Part shown: positions 8,256 through 16,427 of the stretch, one piece after another
Layout of the letters: each line of letters starts with the position of its first letter
How positions within the stretch are numbered: the stretch's first letter is position 1
Origin: an uncultured Clostridia bacterium
Lineage (GTDB): Bacteria > Bacillota > Clostridia > Christensenellales > CAG-138
Length of the DNA: 64,000 nucleotides
Direction: 5' to 3'
NCBI GenBank assembly: GCA_947168855.1
Contig: CAMVNO010000001.1
Location: 406,828 to 470,827, forward strand
Program-made: the position numbers and the translations under genes
Notes under the pieces: generated by a model
What the model saw: the letters and a program-made list of their open reading frames with translations, nothing else
Database searches by the model: none
What the model was told of the DNA's origin: nothing

Positions 8256-8780
8256 TTACGCTTCCGCGGTTTCTGCGGCGGCGTTGGGATAGAGTTTCTT
8301 TGCGATCTGGTCGAGCACAATTGCAAGACCGGAGATCGGCGACATCATGCTGCCCAGCATGCGGGCGATGAGCACTTCGCGGCTCGGGAGATCTGCGATC
8401 GCTTCGACTTCCGCCGGCGTGGTGACCTTACCCTCAACGATACCGCCCTTGAATTCGCACTTCTTTGCCTTCTTAATGAAGTTCTTCAGCACTCTTGCAG
8501 GGGCGACCGCATCCTCGTAACCGAATGCGAATGCGTTGGTGCCGTGGAGCATATCGTCTGCACCTTCGAGTCCGAGCTGATCAAAAGCACGGCGGACACA
8601 GTGGTTCTTCAGAACGACGTACTCAACGTTTTCCTTGCGCAATTCGGCACGCAGCGCGGTATCCTCGGCAACAGTCAGTCCGCGATAGTCGAACAGGATA
8701 ACGGACTTTGCCTTTTTGACCTTGTCCGCAACCTCCGCGACCTTTGCAGCCTTCATTTCGAGAATCTTTGCATTTGCCAT
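8256..8780 (-). CDS. rplJ: 50S ribosomal protein L10 (174 aa)
   Basis: L10 anchors the L7/L12 dimers to the 50S stalk base. The family signature AKSVILFDYRGLTVAEDTALR is seen near the N-terminus, and the length is normal. ATG 8780 was chosen because AAGGAGG lies 6-7 nt upstream. A longer frame to 8840 runs into the leader hairpin and lacks a ribosome site. The rplKA genes that usually precede it are not adjacent; a nuclease-like gene lies upstream instead. Expression probably depends on the promoter at 8923-8951 and the leader attenuator. Confidence 0.97.
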   Translation of the reverse strand: MANAKILEMKAAKVAEVADKVKKAKSVILFDYRGLTVAEDTALRAELRKENVEYVVLKNHCVRRAFDQLGLEGADDMLHGTNAFAFGYEDAVAPARVLKNFIKKAKKCEFKGGIVEGKVTTPAEVEAIADLPSREVLIARMLGSMMSPISGLAIVLDQIAKKLYPNAAAETAEA

Positions 8781-8916
8781 GGTTGCACCTCCTTGTAACG
8801 TGAAAAGCCCTCCGTCGCAGAACGGAGGACTCGAAAACAAAAGGCGCTTTCTTGTCTACCTCGGCAGGATTTACACGCAATGCGACACCGGCTGTCTTTG
8901 GCGACGGAACTTAACC
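8781..8916 (-). ncRNA. rplJ leader RNA with attenuator hairpin
   Basis: A leader of about 135 nt separates the predicted transcription start from rplJ. At 8803-8830 it contains CCTCCGT / ACGGAGG followed on the - strand by GCTTTT, an intrinsic-terminator-like hairpin just upstream of the ribosome site. Autogenous L10 leaders are known in Bacillota. The match to that family is by position and structure only. Confidence 0.6.
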
Positions 8917-8922
8917 TTGGAT

Positions 8923-8951
8923 ATAATACACGCTCCCCACCGGTTTGTCAA
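8923..8951 (-). promoter_or_regulatory. Strong SigA-type promoter of rplJ-rplL
   Basis: On the - strand a perfect TTGACA (8946-8951), a 17-bp spacer, then TATTAT (8923-8928). Confidence 0.85.
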
Positions 8952-8990
8952 GCATTTTTTGCAGATTTTTCCGGACTTTTTTCGTTTTTT

Positions 8991-9125
8991 CATGCGCCGC
9001 AGGCGCGATTCATGGCGAAGCCAATTCATGCCGAAGGCAATTCATGCGCGCAAGCGCAATTCATTGATCCGAGAACGGGGCGACGTCCTTGGCGCCCCGC
9101 CGCAATTCACGCCGGAAAGCTATTT
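8991..9125. repeat. Hairpin-linker array A (linker AATTCAT)
   Basis: In order: GCGCC-GCA-GGCGC (8994-9006), GATTCAT, GGC-GAA-GCC (9014-9022), AATTCAT, GCC-GAA-GGC (9030-9038), AATTCAT, GCGC-GCAA-GCGC (9046-9057), AATTCAT (9058-9064). A looser hairpin GGGGCG / CGCCCC (9077-9098) and another AATTCAC (9104-9110) follow. Every stem differs while the 7-nt linker is conserved. The array fills the space between the stop of the nuclease gene and the rplJ promoter. The rest of 8781-9125 holds the leader and promoter described above and no gene. Confidence 0.85.
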
Positions 9126-9893
9126 TTACCGGATAAACCCGAGCCAGAAATCCAGCGCGTTATAGAGCATGTCGCCGGAACAGACCTGCACCGAGGCGTC
9201 GGTGCCGGAGACCATGGCGTCCCGATAGAGATCGCGGGCTTTCGTCAGCACCAGCACCGGGACGATCTCGTAATCGTCGCCGAAGATCACGTCAAGGTAT
9301 TCGCAGTACTTTGCGCACTGGTCGACCTCTTCCTGCTCGATCCTGTCCTTCATCTTGAACTCGAGCGAGAACGCGTGGCGGCGCGTGACGAGCAGCACGT
9401 CGGCATAGATGCGGATATGCTTCGACTTCTTGATGCGCAGCTCAAAGACGATCTCCCAGTCGCCGCTGAGCTTTTCGGGATAGCCGAATTCCTTGAGATC
9501 GCGGAAAAGGTTTCGCATCGTCTGCCGCGCATCCGCAAACGAGTGGAACAGCCCGCGCGTGTCGTTGAGATTCCTGCCGATGTTCTCGCAGCCAAGCTTC
9601 AGAAGCCCCATGAATCGCGCTTCGTCCATCTCCAGAAACTCTTTGACCGACGAATAGAAGCCCGCAAACTCCGCAAGCCCGTAGTGCGGACGCGTCTGCG
9701 GGACCTGCGCGTGCCAGAGATACTCCTCGTCCTGCCAGCAGAGCTCCTTCATAAACGGCGACGCATACAGGAAATGGTTGACGGTCGAAGCATCCGCGCG
9801 AACGGCGCGTGCGATATCGCGCGCCTTGACGCCTTCCTCGCTCTTTGCAATGCACATGTAGATCTGTCGTTCGATCGGGTCGATCTTCGTCAT
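9126..9893 (-). CDS. Winged-helix plus RecB-like PD-(D/E)xK nuclease domain protein (255 aa)
   Basis: ATG 9893 follows a GGAGGAG site. Residues of about 5-62 look like a winged helix (RQIYMCIAKSEEGVKARDIA, STVNHFLY). Residues 145-220 read as a RecB-type nuclease core: Asp165 (YADVLLVT), Glu178-x-Lys180 (SLEFK), then Gln192-xxx-Tyr196 (DQCAKYCEYL). The order and spacing match the family's motifs II, III and QxxxY. It is transcribed divergently from a DNA methyltransferase across 149 bp, suggesting a joint DNA-targeting role. Alternatively, it is a catalytically inert DNA-binding regulator. The family assignment comes from motif reading only. Confidence 0.6.
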   Translation of the reverse strand: MTKIDPIERQIYMCIAKSEEGVKARDIARAVRADASTVNHFLYASPFMKELCWQDEEYLWHAQVPQTRPHYGLAEFAGFYSSVKEFLEMDEARFMGLLKLGCENIGRNLNDTRGLFHSFADARQTMRNLFRDLKEFGYPEKLSGDWEIVFELRIKKSKHIRIYADVLLVTRRHAFSLEFKMKDRIEQEEVDQCAKYCEYLDVIFGDDYEIVPVLVLTKARDLYRDAMVSGTDASVQVCSGDMLYNALDFWLGFIR

Positions 9894-9914
9894 AACCGCT
9901 CCTCCGTTTCCCGT

Positions 9915-9943
9915 ATTGTACCATACGGAGAACGCAGCCGCAA
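9915..9943 (-). promoter_or_regulatory. Promoter of the nuclease-like gene
   Basis: On the - strand TTGCGG (9938-9943), 17 bp, then TACAAT (9915-9920). Confidence 0.6.
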
Positions 9944-9988
9944 GGCGGTTTCCGCAAAGAATTCTTTCACAATATGTGGCTTTTCTGC

Positions 9989-10017
9989 TTGTGTTTTCAT
10001 ACAAGATATTGTATACT
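9989..10017 (+). promoter_or_regulatory. Promoter of the DNA methyltransferase gene
   Basis: TTGTGT (9989-9994, poor), 17 bp, then TATACT (10012-10017). GTGGAGG follows before ATG 10043. Confidence 0.5.
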
Positions 10018-10042
10018 AAAGAAAAACAGCGTGGAGGCGGGT

Positions 10043-11242
10043 ATGCGCGTTTACTGTACGGAGGAATTCCATGCCGCGGGCGGCGACGGATCGTTCATTT
10101 TGGCAAAGGCGGAGGACGCGCTTTCCACGCTTCTTGCACGATACGAAGGCAACGTCCGGATGATCTATCTCGATCCCCCGTTCCGCACGGGCGAATCGTT
10201 CAAAATGAAGATCGGCAAGGGGAAACAGGCGCAGACGGTCGTTTTGTACGAGGACAAGCTTGAGGAAACGGACTATCTCGCATGGCTCCGCCGGATCCTT
10301 GAGGGCTGCCACCGGCTGCTCGACGCGCGCGGCTCGATCTATCTCCATCTCGACTACCGCATGTCGCACAAGGCGCGCCTTCTCCTCGATGAGATCTTCG
10401 GCGAATCGAATTTCATGAACGAGATCATCTGGGCGTACCGCTCCGGCGGTCGTGCAACACGCTGCTATCCCCGTAAGCACGACACGATCCTCTTCTACCG
10501 CAAGTCGAAAAAGGTCCTGTTCAATATCAAAGCCGTGGGAACGCCCCGCGGGCAGGAGCGCCGCAACCACATGAAGCGCTTCATCGACGAGGACGGGCGC
10601 GTGGGCTTCTCGATCCGCTCAAACGGCAAGACCTACACCTATTACGAGGATTCGCTGATCTATCCCTCCGATGTCTGGTCGGATATCGAGCATCTGCAGC
10701 AGAAAGACCGCGAACGCACGGGATTTTTGACGCAGAAGCCCGAAGCGCTCTTAAAGCGCATCATTGCGGCGTCCTCGGAGCCCGGCGATCTCGTCGTCGA
10801 TCTCTTCTCCGGCAGCGGCACGACCGCGGCGGCTGCGACCAGACTCAAGCGCCGCTTTATCGCGGTGGATCAAAGCCCCGTCGCCTGCGCGCTGCTGCGT
10901 CGCAGACAGCTCGGCATCACCAGTGAACCGACGCTGACGGAAAACGCGCCGCATCCGCTGTCGATCCGTTATCCGGTCGATCAGACGCCCTGCCGCATTA
11001 CGACGGAGCTCGCGGAAAAAGGCGGAAAGCGCGTTGTACAGCTCAAAAAAACGCATTTCTCCGGCAAGGACAGCGCGCCGATCTATGCCGCGACGGGTTT
11101 CGTGGACGGCAGCTGCTTCCATGCGGTGCACACGAACTGCGCGCCGAAGCTGCCGATCCAACTGCCGCTTCCGAAGGAGCAGACGCCGGTGCTGCACGTC
11201 GTCGGCGTGCACGGCGAACAGGCATTCTTCACATTGGAATAA
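10043..11242 (+). CDS. Site-specific DNA methyltransferase, N4-C/N6-A beta class (399 aa)
   Basis: The catalytic motif IV DPPF is at residues 44-47. The SAM-binding motif I DLFSGSGTT comes late (253-261), and QKPEALL lies before it (231-237). Motif IV before motif I, with the target-recognition region between them, defines the beta class that methylates exocyclic amino groups of adenine or cytosine. Residues after about 290 form an extra C-terminal part of about 110 residues that I do not recognise. The GTGGAGG site decides the ATG at 10043 over an upstream in-frame start at 9974. The RecB-like nuclease gene is divergent and adjacent, and no specificity subunit or helicase is nearby. Confidence 0.9.
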   Translation: MRVYCTEEFHAAGGDGSFILAKAEDALSTLLARYEGNVRMIYLDPPFRTGESFKMKIGKGKQAQTVVLYEDKLEETDYLAWLRRILEGCHRLLDARGSIYLHLDYRMSHKARLLLDEIFGESNFMNEIIWAYRSGGRATRCYPRKHDTILFYRKSKKVLFNIKAVGTPRGQERRNHMKRFIDEDGRVGFSIRSNGKTYTYYEDSLIYPSDVWSDIEHLQQKDRERTGFLTQKPEALLKRIIAASSEPGDLVVDLFSGSGTTAAAATRLKRRFIAVDQSPVACALLRRRQLGITSEPTLTENAPHPLSIRYPVDQTPCRITTELAEKGGKRVVQLKKTHFSGKDSAPIYAATGFVDGSCFHAVHTNCAPKLPIQLPLPKEQTPVLHVVGVHGEQAFFTLE

Positions 11243-11256
11243 GCAGACAAAAAAAC

Positions 11257-11283
11257 AGCAGGAGGCGAAAACCTCCTGCTTTT
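11257..11283. terminator. Bidirectional terminator between the methyltransferase gene and dnaJ
   Basis: Stem AGCAGGAGG / CCTCCTGCT with loop CGAAAA, followed by TTT. An A-run precedes it for the opposite strand. Confidence 0.85.
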
Positions 11284-11285
11284 GC

Positions 11286-12410
11286 TTACTTGAAGATGTC
11301 CTTCAAAGGACGTTTTTTGTTCTTCTGCACCACCGGCTGCCCGTCCAGCGCGGCAAGCTGCTCCAGCAGCTCGCGCGCCTGCGGCGTGACTCTTTTCGGC
11401 ACTTCGACGTTGACGGTGACCAGAAGATCGCCCTTGCCCTGCTGCTGCAGCCGCTGAATGCCCTGCTCGCGAAGCCGGAACGTCGTTCCGATCTGCGTGC
11501 CCGCCGGGATGTTGTACTTGATCTGCCCCGTCAGCGTCGGCACGACGATCTCGCCGCCGAGCACCGCCGTCGTATACGGAATGTTCATGGTGAGCAGAAG
11601 ATCGCTGCCGCGCCGCACGAACTGGGAATGCGAACGCACGGAGATCGTGACATACAGATTCCCGCGCGGACCGCCCTTGTAGCCGGCGTCGCCCTCGTTG
11701 CGCATGTTGATCGTCTGTCCGTCGTCGATGCCCGCGGGTACCTTGAGCGTCAGGCGCTTTAGCTTCCGCACACGCCCCTTGCCGCGGCACTCCGCGCACG
11801 GCTCGGAGATGATCTTGCCGGTCCCGCGGCACGCGGAGCACGGACGCGTGATCGTCGTTGCGCCGAACAGCGTGTTCTGCTGCATGCGCACCTGTCCCGT
11901 GCCTTTGCACGTCTGACAGCGCTGCGGCTGTGTACCGGGCTTTGCGCCGGTGCCGTTGCAGATATCGCAGACCTCTTCGCGCGTGACGCCGATCTCCTTC
12001 TCCGTGCCGAACGCCGCCTCCTCAAAGGACAGCGTCAGGTTGTAGCGGATGTCGTCGCCGGTCATCGGCGCGTTGCGACTCTGTGTCTGGCTCCCGAAGC
12101 CGCCGAAGATCGTGCTGAAGATGTCGCCGAAGCCGTCGAAGCCCGTCGCGCCGGTGAACGGATTGCCGCCGCCCATCGCCGGGTCGAACGCCGCATGTCC
12201 GAACTGGTCGTATTTCGACCGCTTTTCGGGATCGGACAGCACCTCATACGCCTCGTTCAGCTCCTTGAACTCCGCTTCCTTTGCAGCGTCACCCGGATGC
12301 AGATCGGGGTGACAGGTCTTTGCTTTTTTGCGGAACGCGCTTTTGATGTCCGCGTCCGAGGCGCTCTTATCGACCCCGAGCACCTCGTAGTAATCTCTCT
12401 TGCTCTCCAT
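11286..12410 (-). CDS. dnaJ: Chaperone protein DnaJ (374 aa)
   Basis: The Hsp40 co-chaperone stimulates DnaK ATPase and delivers substrates. The J domain (about 1-70) contains the HPD tripeptide in CHPDLHPGD. A glycine/phenylalanine-rich region is followed by four CxxCxGxG zinc motifs (CDICNGTG, CQTCKGTG, CSACRGTG, CAECRGKG), so this is a type I DnaJ with normal C-terminal beta domains. It is the last gene of the hrcA operon, 67 nt downstream of dnaK across an inverted repeat. Confidence 0.98.
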   Translation of the reverse strand: MESKRDYYEVLGVDKSASDADIKSAFRKKAKTCHPDLHPGDAAKEAEFKELNEAYEVLSDPEKRSKYDQFGHAAFDPAMGGGNPFTGATGFDGFGDIFSTIFGGFGSQTQSRNAPMTGDDIRYNLTLSFEEAAFGTEKEIGVTREEVCDICNGTGAKPGTQPQRCQTCKGTGQVRMQQNTLFGATTITRPCSACRGTGKIISEPCAECRGKGRVRKLKRLTLKVPAGIDDGQTINMRNEGDAGYKGGPRGNLYVTISVRSHSQFVRRGSDLLLTMNIPYTTAVLGGEIVVPTLTGQIKYNIPAGTQIGTTFRLREQGIQRLQQQGKGDLLVTVNVEVPKRVTPQARELLEQLAALDGQPVVQKNKKRPLKDIFK

Positions 12411-12422
12411 TCAGTACCTCAC

Positions 12423-12450
12423 GATCGGGCAAGCGTACACTTGCCCGATC
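12423..12450. promoter_or_regulatory. Perfect inverted repeat between dnaK and dnaJ
   Basis: GATCGGGCAAG / CTTGCCCGATC (11 bp, loop CGTACA) with no T-run on either side. It probably folds in the mRNA as a processing or stability element that sets the dnaK:dnaJ ratio. A partial terminator is an alternative. Confidence 0.5.
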
Positions 12451-12477
12451 CGTTCCCTATGATATTGTTCTGTTTTC

Positions 12478-14298
12478 TCAGTCGACGACCGTGTAATCCG
12501 CGTCGACCACGTCGTCCTTCGGCTGCTGACCGGCGTTCGGATTCGGCTCCGCGCCCGGCTGCTGCTGCGCCTGCTGCTGATAGATCTTGCCGAAGACCTC
12601 ATAGCTCACGTTCGTGCACTTCTCGGTCTCTTCCTTGATCTTCGCGTCGTCTGTGCCTTCAAGCGCTTTCTTGAGGTCATTTACCGCCGCTTCGACCTTT
12701 GCCTTGTCGCCCGCGTCGATCTTATCGCCGAGCTCCTTCAGCGTCTTTTCGGTCGTATAGACGAGCTGGTCCGCATGGTTGCGGTTCTCCGCCGCTTCCT
12801 TGCGCTGCTTATCCTCCGCCGCATAGCGCTCCGCTTCTGCGACCGCTTTCTTGATCTCGTCCTCGTTGAGGTTCGTGGATGCGGTGATCGTTACCTGCTG
12901 CTGGTTGCCCGTGCCGAGGTCCTTTGCGGAAACATGCACGATGCCGTTCGCGTCGATGTCGAACGTGACTTCGATCTGCGGTACGCCGCGGGGCGCCGGC
13001 GCGATGCCCGCAAGCTGGAACCGGCCGAGGCTCTTGTTGTACTGTGCCATCTCGCGCTCGCCCTGCAGCACGTGGACTTCAACGCTCGTCTGTCCGTCCG
13101 CCGCGGTCGAGAAGATCTGGCTCTTCTTGGTCGGGATGGTCGTGTTGCGTTCGATGAGGCGCGTGAACACGCCGCCGACGGTCTCGATACCGAGCGACAA
13201 AGGCGTGACGTCGAGGAGCAGGATGTCCTTGACCTCGCCGCCGAGCACGCCGCCCTGGATCGCCGCGCCGATCGCGACGCATTCATCGGGGTTGATGCCC
13301 TTGAACGGCTCTTTGCCGGTGATATTCTTGACCATTTCCTGGACCGCCGGGATACGGGACGAACCGCCGACGAGGATGACCTTGTTGATATCGCTGTTAG
13401 AAAGACCTGCGTCCGACATCGCCTTCTGCACACAGACGCGCGTCTTGTCGACGAGGTCCGCGGTCAGCTCGTTGAACTTTGCGCGGGTGATCGTGCAGTC
13501 GAGGTGCAGCGGACCGGCGGGTCCCTGCGTGATGAACGGGATGTTCACGTTGCTCTGGGTCATGCCGGAAAGTTCGATCTTTGCCTTCTCCGCCGCTTCC
13601 TTCAAGCGCTGCAGCGCCATTTTGTCCTTTCTGAGGTCGATGCCGTTGTTGCGCAGGAAGTCAGACGCGATGTAGTCGATCAGTCTCTGGTCGAAGTCGT
13701 CGCCGCCGAGGCGGTTGTTGCCCGCGGTTGCCAGCACTTCGAAGACGCCGTCGCCGATCTCGAGGATCGAAACGTCGAACGTGCCGCCGCCGAGGTCGTA
13801 GACCAGGATCTTCTGGTTGGTTTCCTTATCGAGACCGTACGCCAGCGACGCCGCCGTCGGCTCGTTGATGATACGGAGCACTTCGAGACCCGCGATGCGG
13901 CCCGCGTCCTTCGTTGCCTGACGCTGGCTGTCGGTGAAGTATGCCGGCACGGTGATGACCGCCTGCGTGACGGTCTCGCCGAGGTACGCTTCCGCGTCCT
14001 GCTTCAGCTTCTGCAGGATCATCGCCGAAATCTCCTGCGGCGTGTAATCCTTGTCGTCAATGTGGACTTTGTAGGACGAGCCCATCTCACGCTTGATCGA
14101 AGAGACGGTGCGGTCCGGATTCGTGATCGCCTGACGCTTTGCGATGGAGCCGACGAGACGCTCGCTGCCCTTGAACGCAACGACGGACGGGGTGGTTCTT
14201 GCGCCTTCCGCGTTGGGGATGACGACGGGATCGCCGCCCTCAAGGATCGCAACGCAGGAATTGGTGGTGCCCAGGTCAATACCGATAATCTTACTCAT
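12478..14298 (-). CDS. dnaK: Molecular chaperone DnaK (606 aa)
   Basis: The Hsp70 ATPase domain starts [15 protein letters not shown] and includes the phosphate-binding loop [15 protein letters not shown]. The substrate-binding domain and a lid ending DADYTVVD complete a normal-length protein. GGAGGTATC precedes the ATG at 14298; a longer frame upstream has no ribosome site. A Gln-rich stretch before the C-terminus is typical. It is third in the hrcA-grpE-dnaK-dnaJ operon and works with GrpE and DnaJ in protein folding. Confidence 0.99.
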   Translation of the reverse strand: MSKIIGIDLGTTNSCVAILEGGDPVVIPNAEGARTTPSVVAFKGSERLVGSIAKRQAITNPDRTVSSIKREMGSSYKVHIDDKDYTPQEISAMILQKLKQDAEAYLGETVTQAVITVPAYFTDSQRQATKDAGRIAGLEVLRIINEPTAASLAYGLDKETNQKILVYDLGGGTFDVSILEIGDGVFEVLATAGNNRLGGDDFDQRLIDYIASDFLRNNGIDLRKDKMALQRLKEAAEKAKIELSGMTQSNVNIPFITQGPAGPLHLDCTITRAKFNELTADLVDKTRVCVQKAMSDAGLSNSDINKVILVGGSSRIPAVQEMVKNITGKEPFKGINPDECVAIGAAIQGGVLGGEVKDILLLDVTPLSLGIETVGGVFTRLIERNTTIPTKKSQIFSTAADGQTSVEVHVLQGEREMAQYNKSLGRFQLAGIAPAPRGVPQIEVTFDIDANGIVHVSAKDLGTGNQQQVTITASTNLNEDEIKKAVAEAERYAAEDKQRKEAAENRNHADQLVYTTEKTLKELGDKIDAGDKAKVEAAVNDLKKALEGTDDAKIKEETEKCTNVSYEVFGKIYQQQAQQQPGAEPNPNAGQQPKDDVVDADYTVVD

Positions 14299-14380
14299 AT
14301 TCTGATACCTCCGAATTCTTTGAAGATTTGATTTACTGTTTTCATTGTATGCAAACAAGCGGGAAATACTTGTTTTTGCC

Positions 14381-14953
14381 TTATTCAGAGACCTTCACCA
14401 TGCTGTGGCGAATGATCTTTTCCTTTACCTTGTAGCCCTTCTGGAAGGTCTGCACGACGTTGCCGCTCTCCATGCCTTCGACCGCTTCGGTCATCACCGC
14501 GTTGTGCAGTTCGGGATCGAACGCGCCGTCCGACGGGATCTCCTCCAGCCCCTCCTTTTTCAGGATCTCGGCAAATTTCTTATGCACGAGCTTCACGCCG
14601 TCCGCCCAGCCTTCTGCTTTTTCGTCGCTCTCCGCGACCCGGTCGAAATCGTCCAGCACCGGCAGCAGCGCTTTGATGCAGTCGCGCTTGCCCTCGTCGT
14701 AGCTGTCCGCGCGAACCGAGGCGTTCCGTTTGCGGAAATTGTCGAAATCCGCCTGATTGCGCTGCAAAAGCGCGATCGTGTCGTCCAGCTTTTTCTGCAG
14801 CTCGTCGATGTGTTTCTTGACCGTTTCAAGCTCCTCCTGCGTCATGGTGACGGTTTCCGGCGCCTGCGCTTCGGTCTGCTGCTCCTCCGCGGCTTCGTTG
14901 ACCGCTTCGGGCTTCTTCTCCGCGTCATGCGGCTTGTTCTTCCTGGAAGCCAA
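14381..14953 (-). CDS. grpE: Nucleotide exchange factor GrpE (190 aa, TTG start)
   Basis: GrpE releases ADP from DnaK. An acidic, low-complexity N-terminus (about 1-45) leads into a long coiled coil ([20 protein letters not shown]) and then the beta domain. The start codon is TTG at 14953, set by a GGAGGAG site that overlaps the hrcA stop. The spacing to hrcA is only 4 nt, so the two are probably translationally coupled. Confidence 0.95.
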   Translation of the reverse strand: MASRKNKPHDAEKKPEAVNEAAEEQQTEAQAPETVTMTQEELETVKKHIDELQKKLDDTIALLQRNQADFDNFRKRNASVRADSYDEGKRDCIKALLPVLDDFDRVAESDEKAEGWADGVKLVHKKFAEILKKEGLEEIPSDGAFDPELHNAVMTEAVEGMESGNVVQTFQKGYKVKEKIIRHSMVKVSE

Positions 14954-14957
14954 GTTC

Positions 14958-15983
14958 CTACTCCTCCTTCAAAAACGATTGCAGAACCGTACCGAGGTTG
15001 GTCTGCACATTCTTCAAAATACTCAGCACGCGCGCGTAGTCCATGCGGGTCGGTCCGATCACGCCGAAGCTGCCGACCGGCGTCCCGTTCACGCGATAGC
15101 TCGCGGTGACCACGCTGCAGTCCTGAAATCCTTTCTGCTCGTTCTCGCTGCCGATCGTGACCGTAAACTCCATGCTTGACGCCTTTTTCAGCATGCGATA
15201 CATATCGTCCTTCTGTTCGACCGTCGCAAGGAACGTTTTCGCCTTATTGACGTCGCTGTACTCCGGATATTCCAGCATGTTCGTCGCGCCGGAAAGCTCA
15301 ACCATGCGATCGCCCGACCGGTTCTCACAGATCGTCGAAAGGAGCGATTCCACAAAATCGGCGCGTTGGGACAGTTCGCCGCCGAGCTCACGCACGAGCT
15401 TTGACGAGACCGTCGACATCCGGCAATCCGAAAACCTTGCCGTGATCGCCTTACTGATGCGGTCCAGCTCCTCCGGTCCGATATCTTCCGGCACGTCGAT
15501 CACCGTGTTCTGGGACACGCCCGCGTCCGTGACGACGACCGCCAGCGCCTTGCCGACCGTCAGCGGAATGAGCTGCAGATGGCGGAGCCGGTTCACGCCG
15601 ATGTCCGGCATCATCACAACCGCCGTATAGTGCGTGATCTCCGACAGCGCCTTTGCCGTAGAGCGCAGCACCGCGTCGACGCCGTGCACGTGCTCGCGGA
15701 AATATCCATACAGGAGCTTGGATTCCTCGTCACTTAGGTGCGCGCGCTGCATCATCTGATCGACGTACAGGCGGTACGCCTTCTCGGACGGGATGCGCCC
15801 CGCGCTCGTGTGCGGCTGCGCAAGATAACCGAGCGTTTCAAGGTCCGCCATCTCGTTGCGGATCGTTGCGGACGACCACTTGCTGTTCTGGCTTAAAGAC
15901 TTTGAGCCCACTGGGCTTGCCGAGAGAATGTACTCATCAACGATCGCACGCAGGATCTGCAGCTTTCTTTGATCCAGTTCCAT
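14958..15983 (-). CDS. hrcA: Heat-inducible transcription repressor HrcA (341 aa)
   Basis: An N-terminal winged helix (LDQRKLQILRAIVDEYILS, SSATIRNEMADLE) precedes the GAF-like dimerisation domain at the family's usual length. HrcA binds CIRCE operators and needs GroEL to stay folded. A perfect CIRCE lies 19 bp upstream of its start, so the operon is autoregulated. GGAAAGGAG sets the ATG at 15983. Confidence 0.98.
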   Translation of the reverse strand: MELDQRKLQILRAIVDEYILSASPVGSKSLSQNSKWSSATIRNEMADLETLGYLAQPHTSAGRIPSEKAYRLYVDQMMQRAHLSDEESKLLYGYFREHVHGVDAVLRSTAKALSEITHYTAVVMMPDIGVNRLRHLQLIPLTVGKALAVVVTDAGVSQNTVIDVPEDIGPEELDRISKAITARFSDCRMSTVSSKLVRELGGELSQRADFVESLLSTICENRSGDRMVELSGATNMLEYPEYSDVNKAKTFLATVEQKDDMYRMLKKASSMEFTVTIGSENEQKGFQDCSVVTASYRVNGTPVGSFGVIGPTRMDYARVLSILKNVQTNLGTVLQSFLKEE

Positions 15984-16001
15984 GCGATCGTCTCCTTTCC
16001 T

Positions 16002-16028
16002 TTAGCACTCAATTCCTTCGAGTGCTAA
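16002..16028. promoter_or_regulatory. CIRCE operator of the hrcA operon
   Basis: TTAGCACTC, a 9-bp spacer, then GAGTGCTAA. This is an exact match to the CIRCE consensus and is the HrcA binding site. Confidence 0.98.
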
Positions 16029-16039
16029 TCACTATGCAT

Positions 16040-16068
16040 AAGGTACCACTATGATGCACAAAAGTCAA
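16040..16068 (-). promoter_or_regulatory. Promoter of the hrcA operon
   Basis: On the - strand TTGACT (16063-16068), 17 bp, then TACCTT (16040-16045, weak). The CIRCE element lies just downstream, as in other HrcA-regulated operons. Confidence 0.6.
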
Positions 16069-16100
16069 GTGAACTTCGGGGCAACAATGTGAAACAAACG

Positions 16101-16312
16101 TGAACTCTCGTCATGCGGCGCAGCCGCTATTCACGGCGAAGCCGATTCATGTTCCGCAGGAACAATTCATAACCGCAAGGTCAATTCGTGTCCGTAAGAC
16201 AATTCAAGCCCCTGCGGGGCACGATAATCCTTCGGAACGATATGCCTGCGGCGCGATATGCCTGCAGCACGATATGCACCTTCGGTGCGCGAAGGAAACC
16301 TCATCCACCGCA
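16101..16312. repeat. Hairpin-linker array B (linker changes from AATTCAT to ACGATAT)
   Basis: First part, linker AATTCAT or close variants: GCGGC-GCA-GCCGC (16115), GGC-GAA-GCC (16135), GTTCC-GCA-GGAAC (16151), ACC-GCAA-GGT (16172), GTC-CGTAA-GAC (16190), GCCCC-TGC-GGGGC (16208-16220). Second part, linker ACGATAT/GCGATAT: CC-TTC-GG (16229), GCC-TGC-GGC (16244), GC-CTGCA-GC (16260), GCACC-TTC-GGTGC (16276-16288). It lies between the 3' end of hemW and the hrcA promoter. There is no gene in 15984-16427. Confidence 0.85.
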
Positions 16313-16427
16313 AGCGGTCCCCCTTCCCCATGCTGCCCGCAGGGGAAGGCTTTTGGGGACGCACAAAAAAGGCTCCCTTGTGCAGAGGGTGCCGTCGAGT
16401 GCAGCGAGGTTGAAGAATTGTGAAACC
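16313..16427. repeat. Dispersed-repeat-like intergenic element
   Basis: It contains CCTTCCCC / GGGGAAGG followed by CTTTT (16322-16354). A GGCTCCCTTG...GAGGGTGCC hairpin near 16370-16392 and a purine-rich tail follow. This resembles, from memory, dispersed elements seen in intergenic regions of gut Clostridia. No coding potential is apparent. Confidence 0.45.

Noticed and set aside
12775..14331. 518-codon open frame on the + strand opposite dnaK
   Set aside because: It is a high-GC shadow of dnaK: Arg/Asp/Val-rich, with no ribosome site and no recognisable domain.
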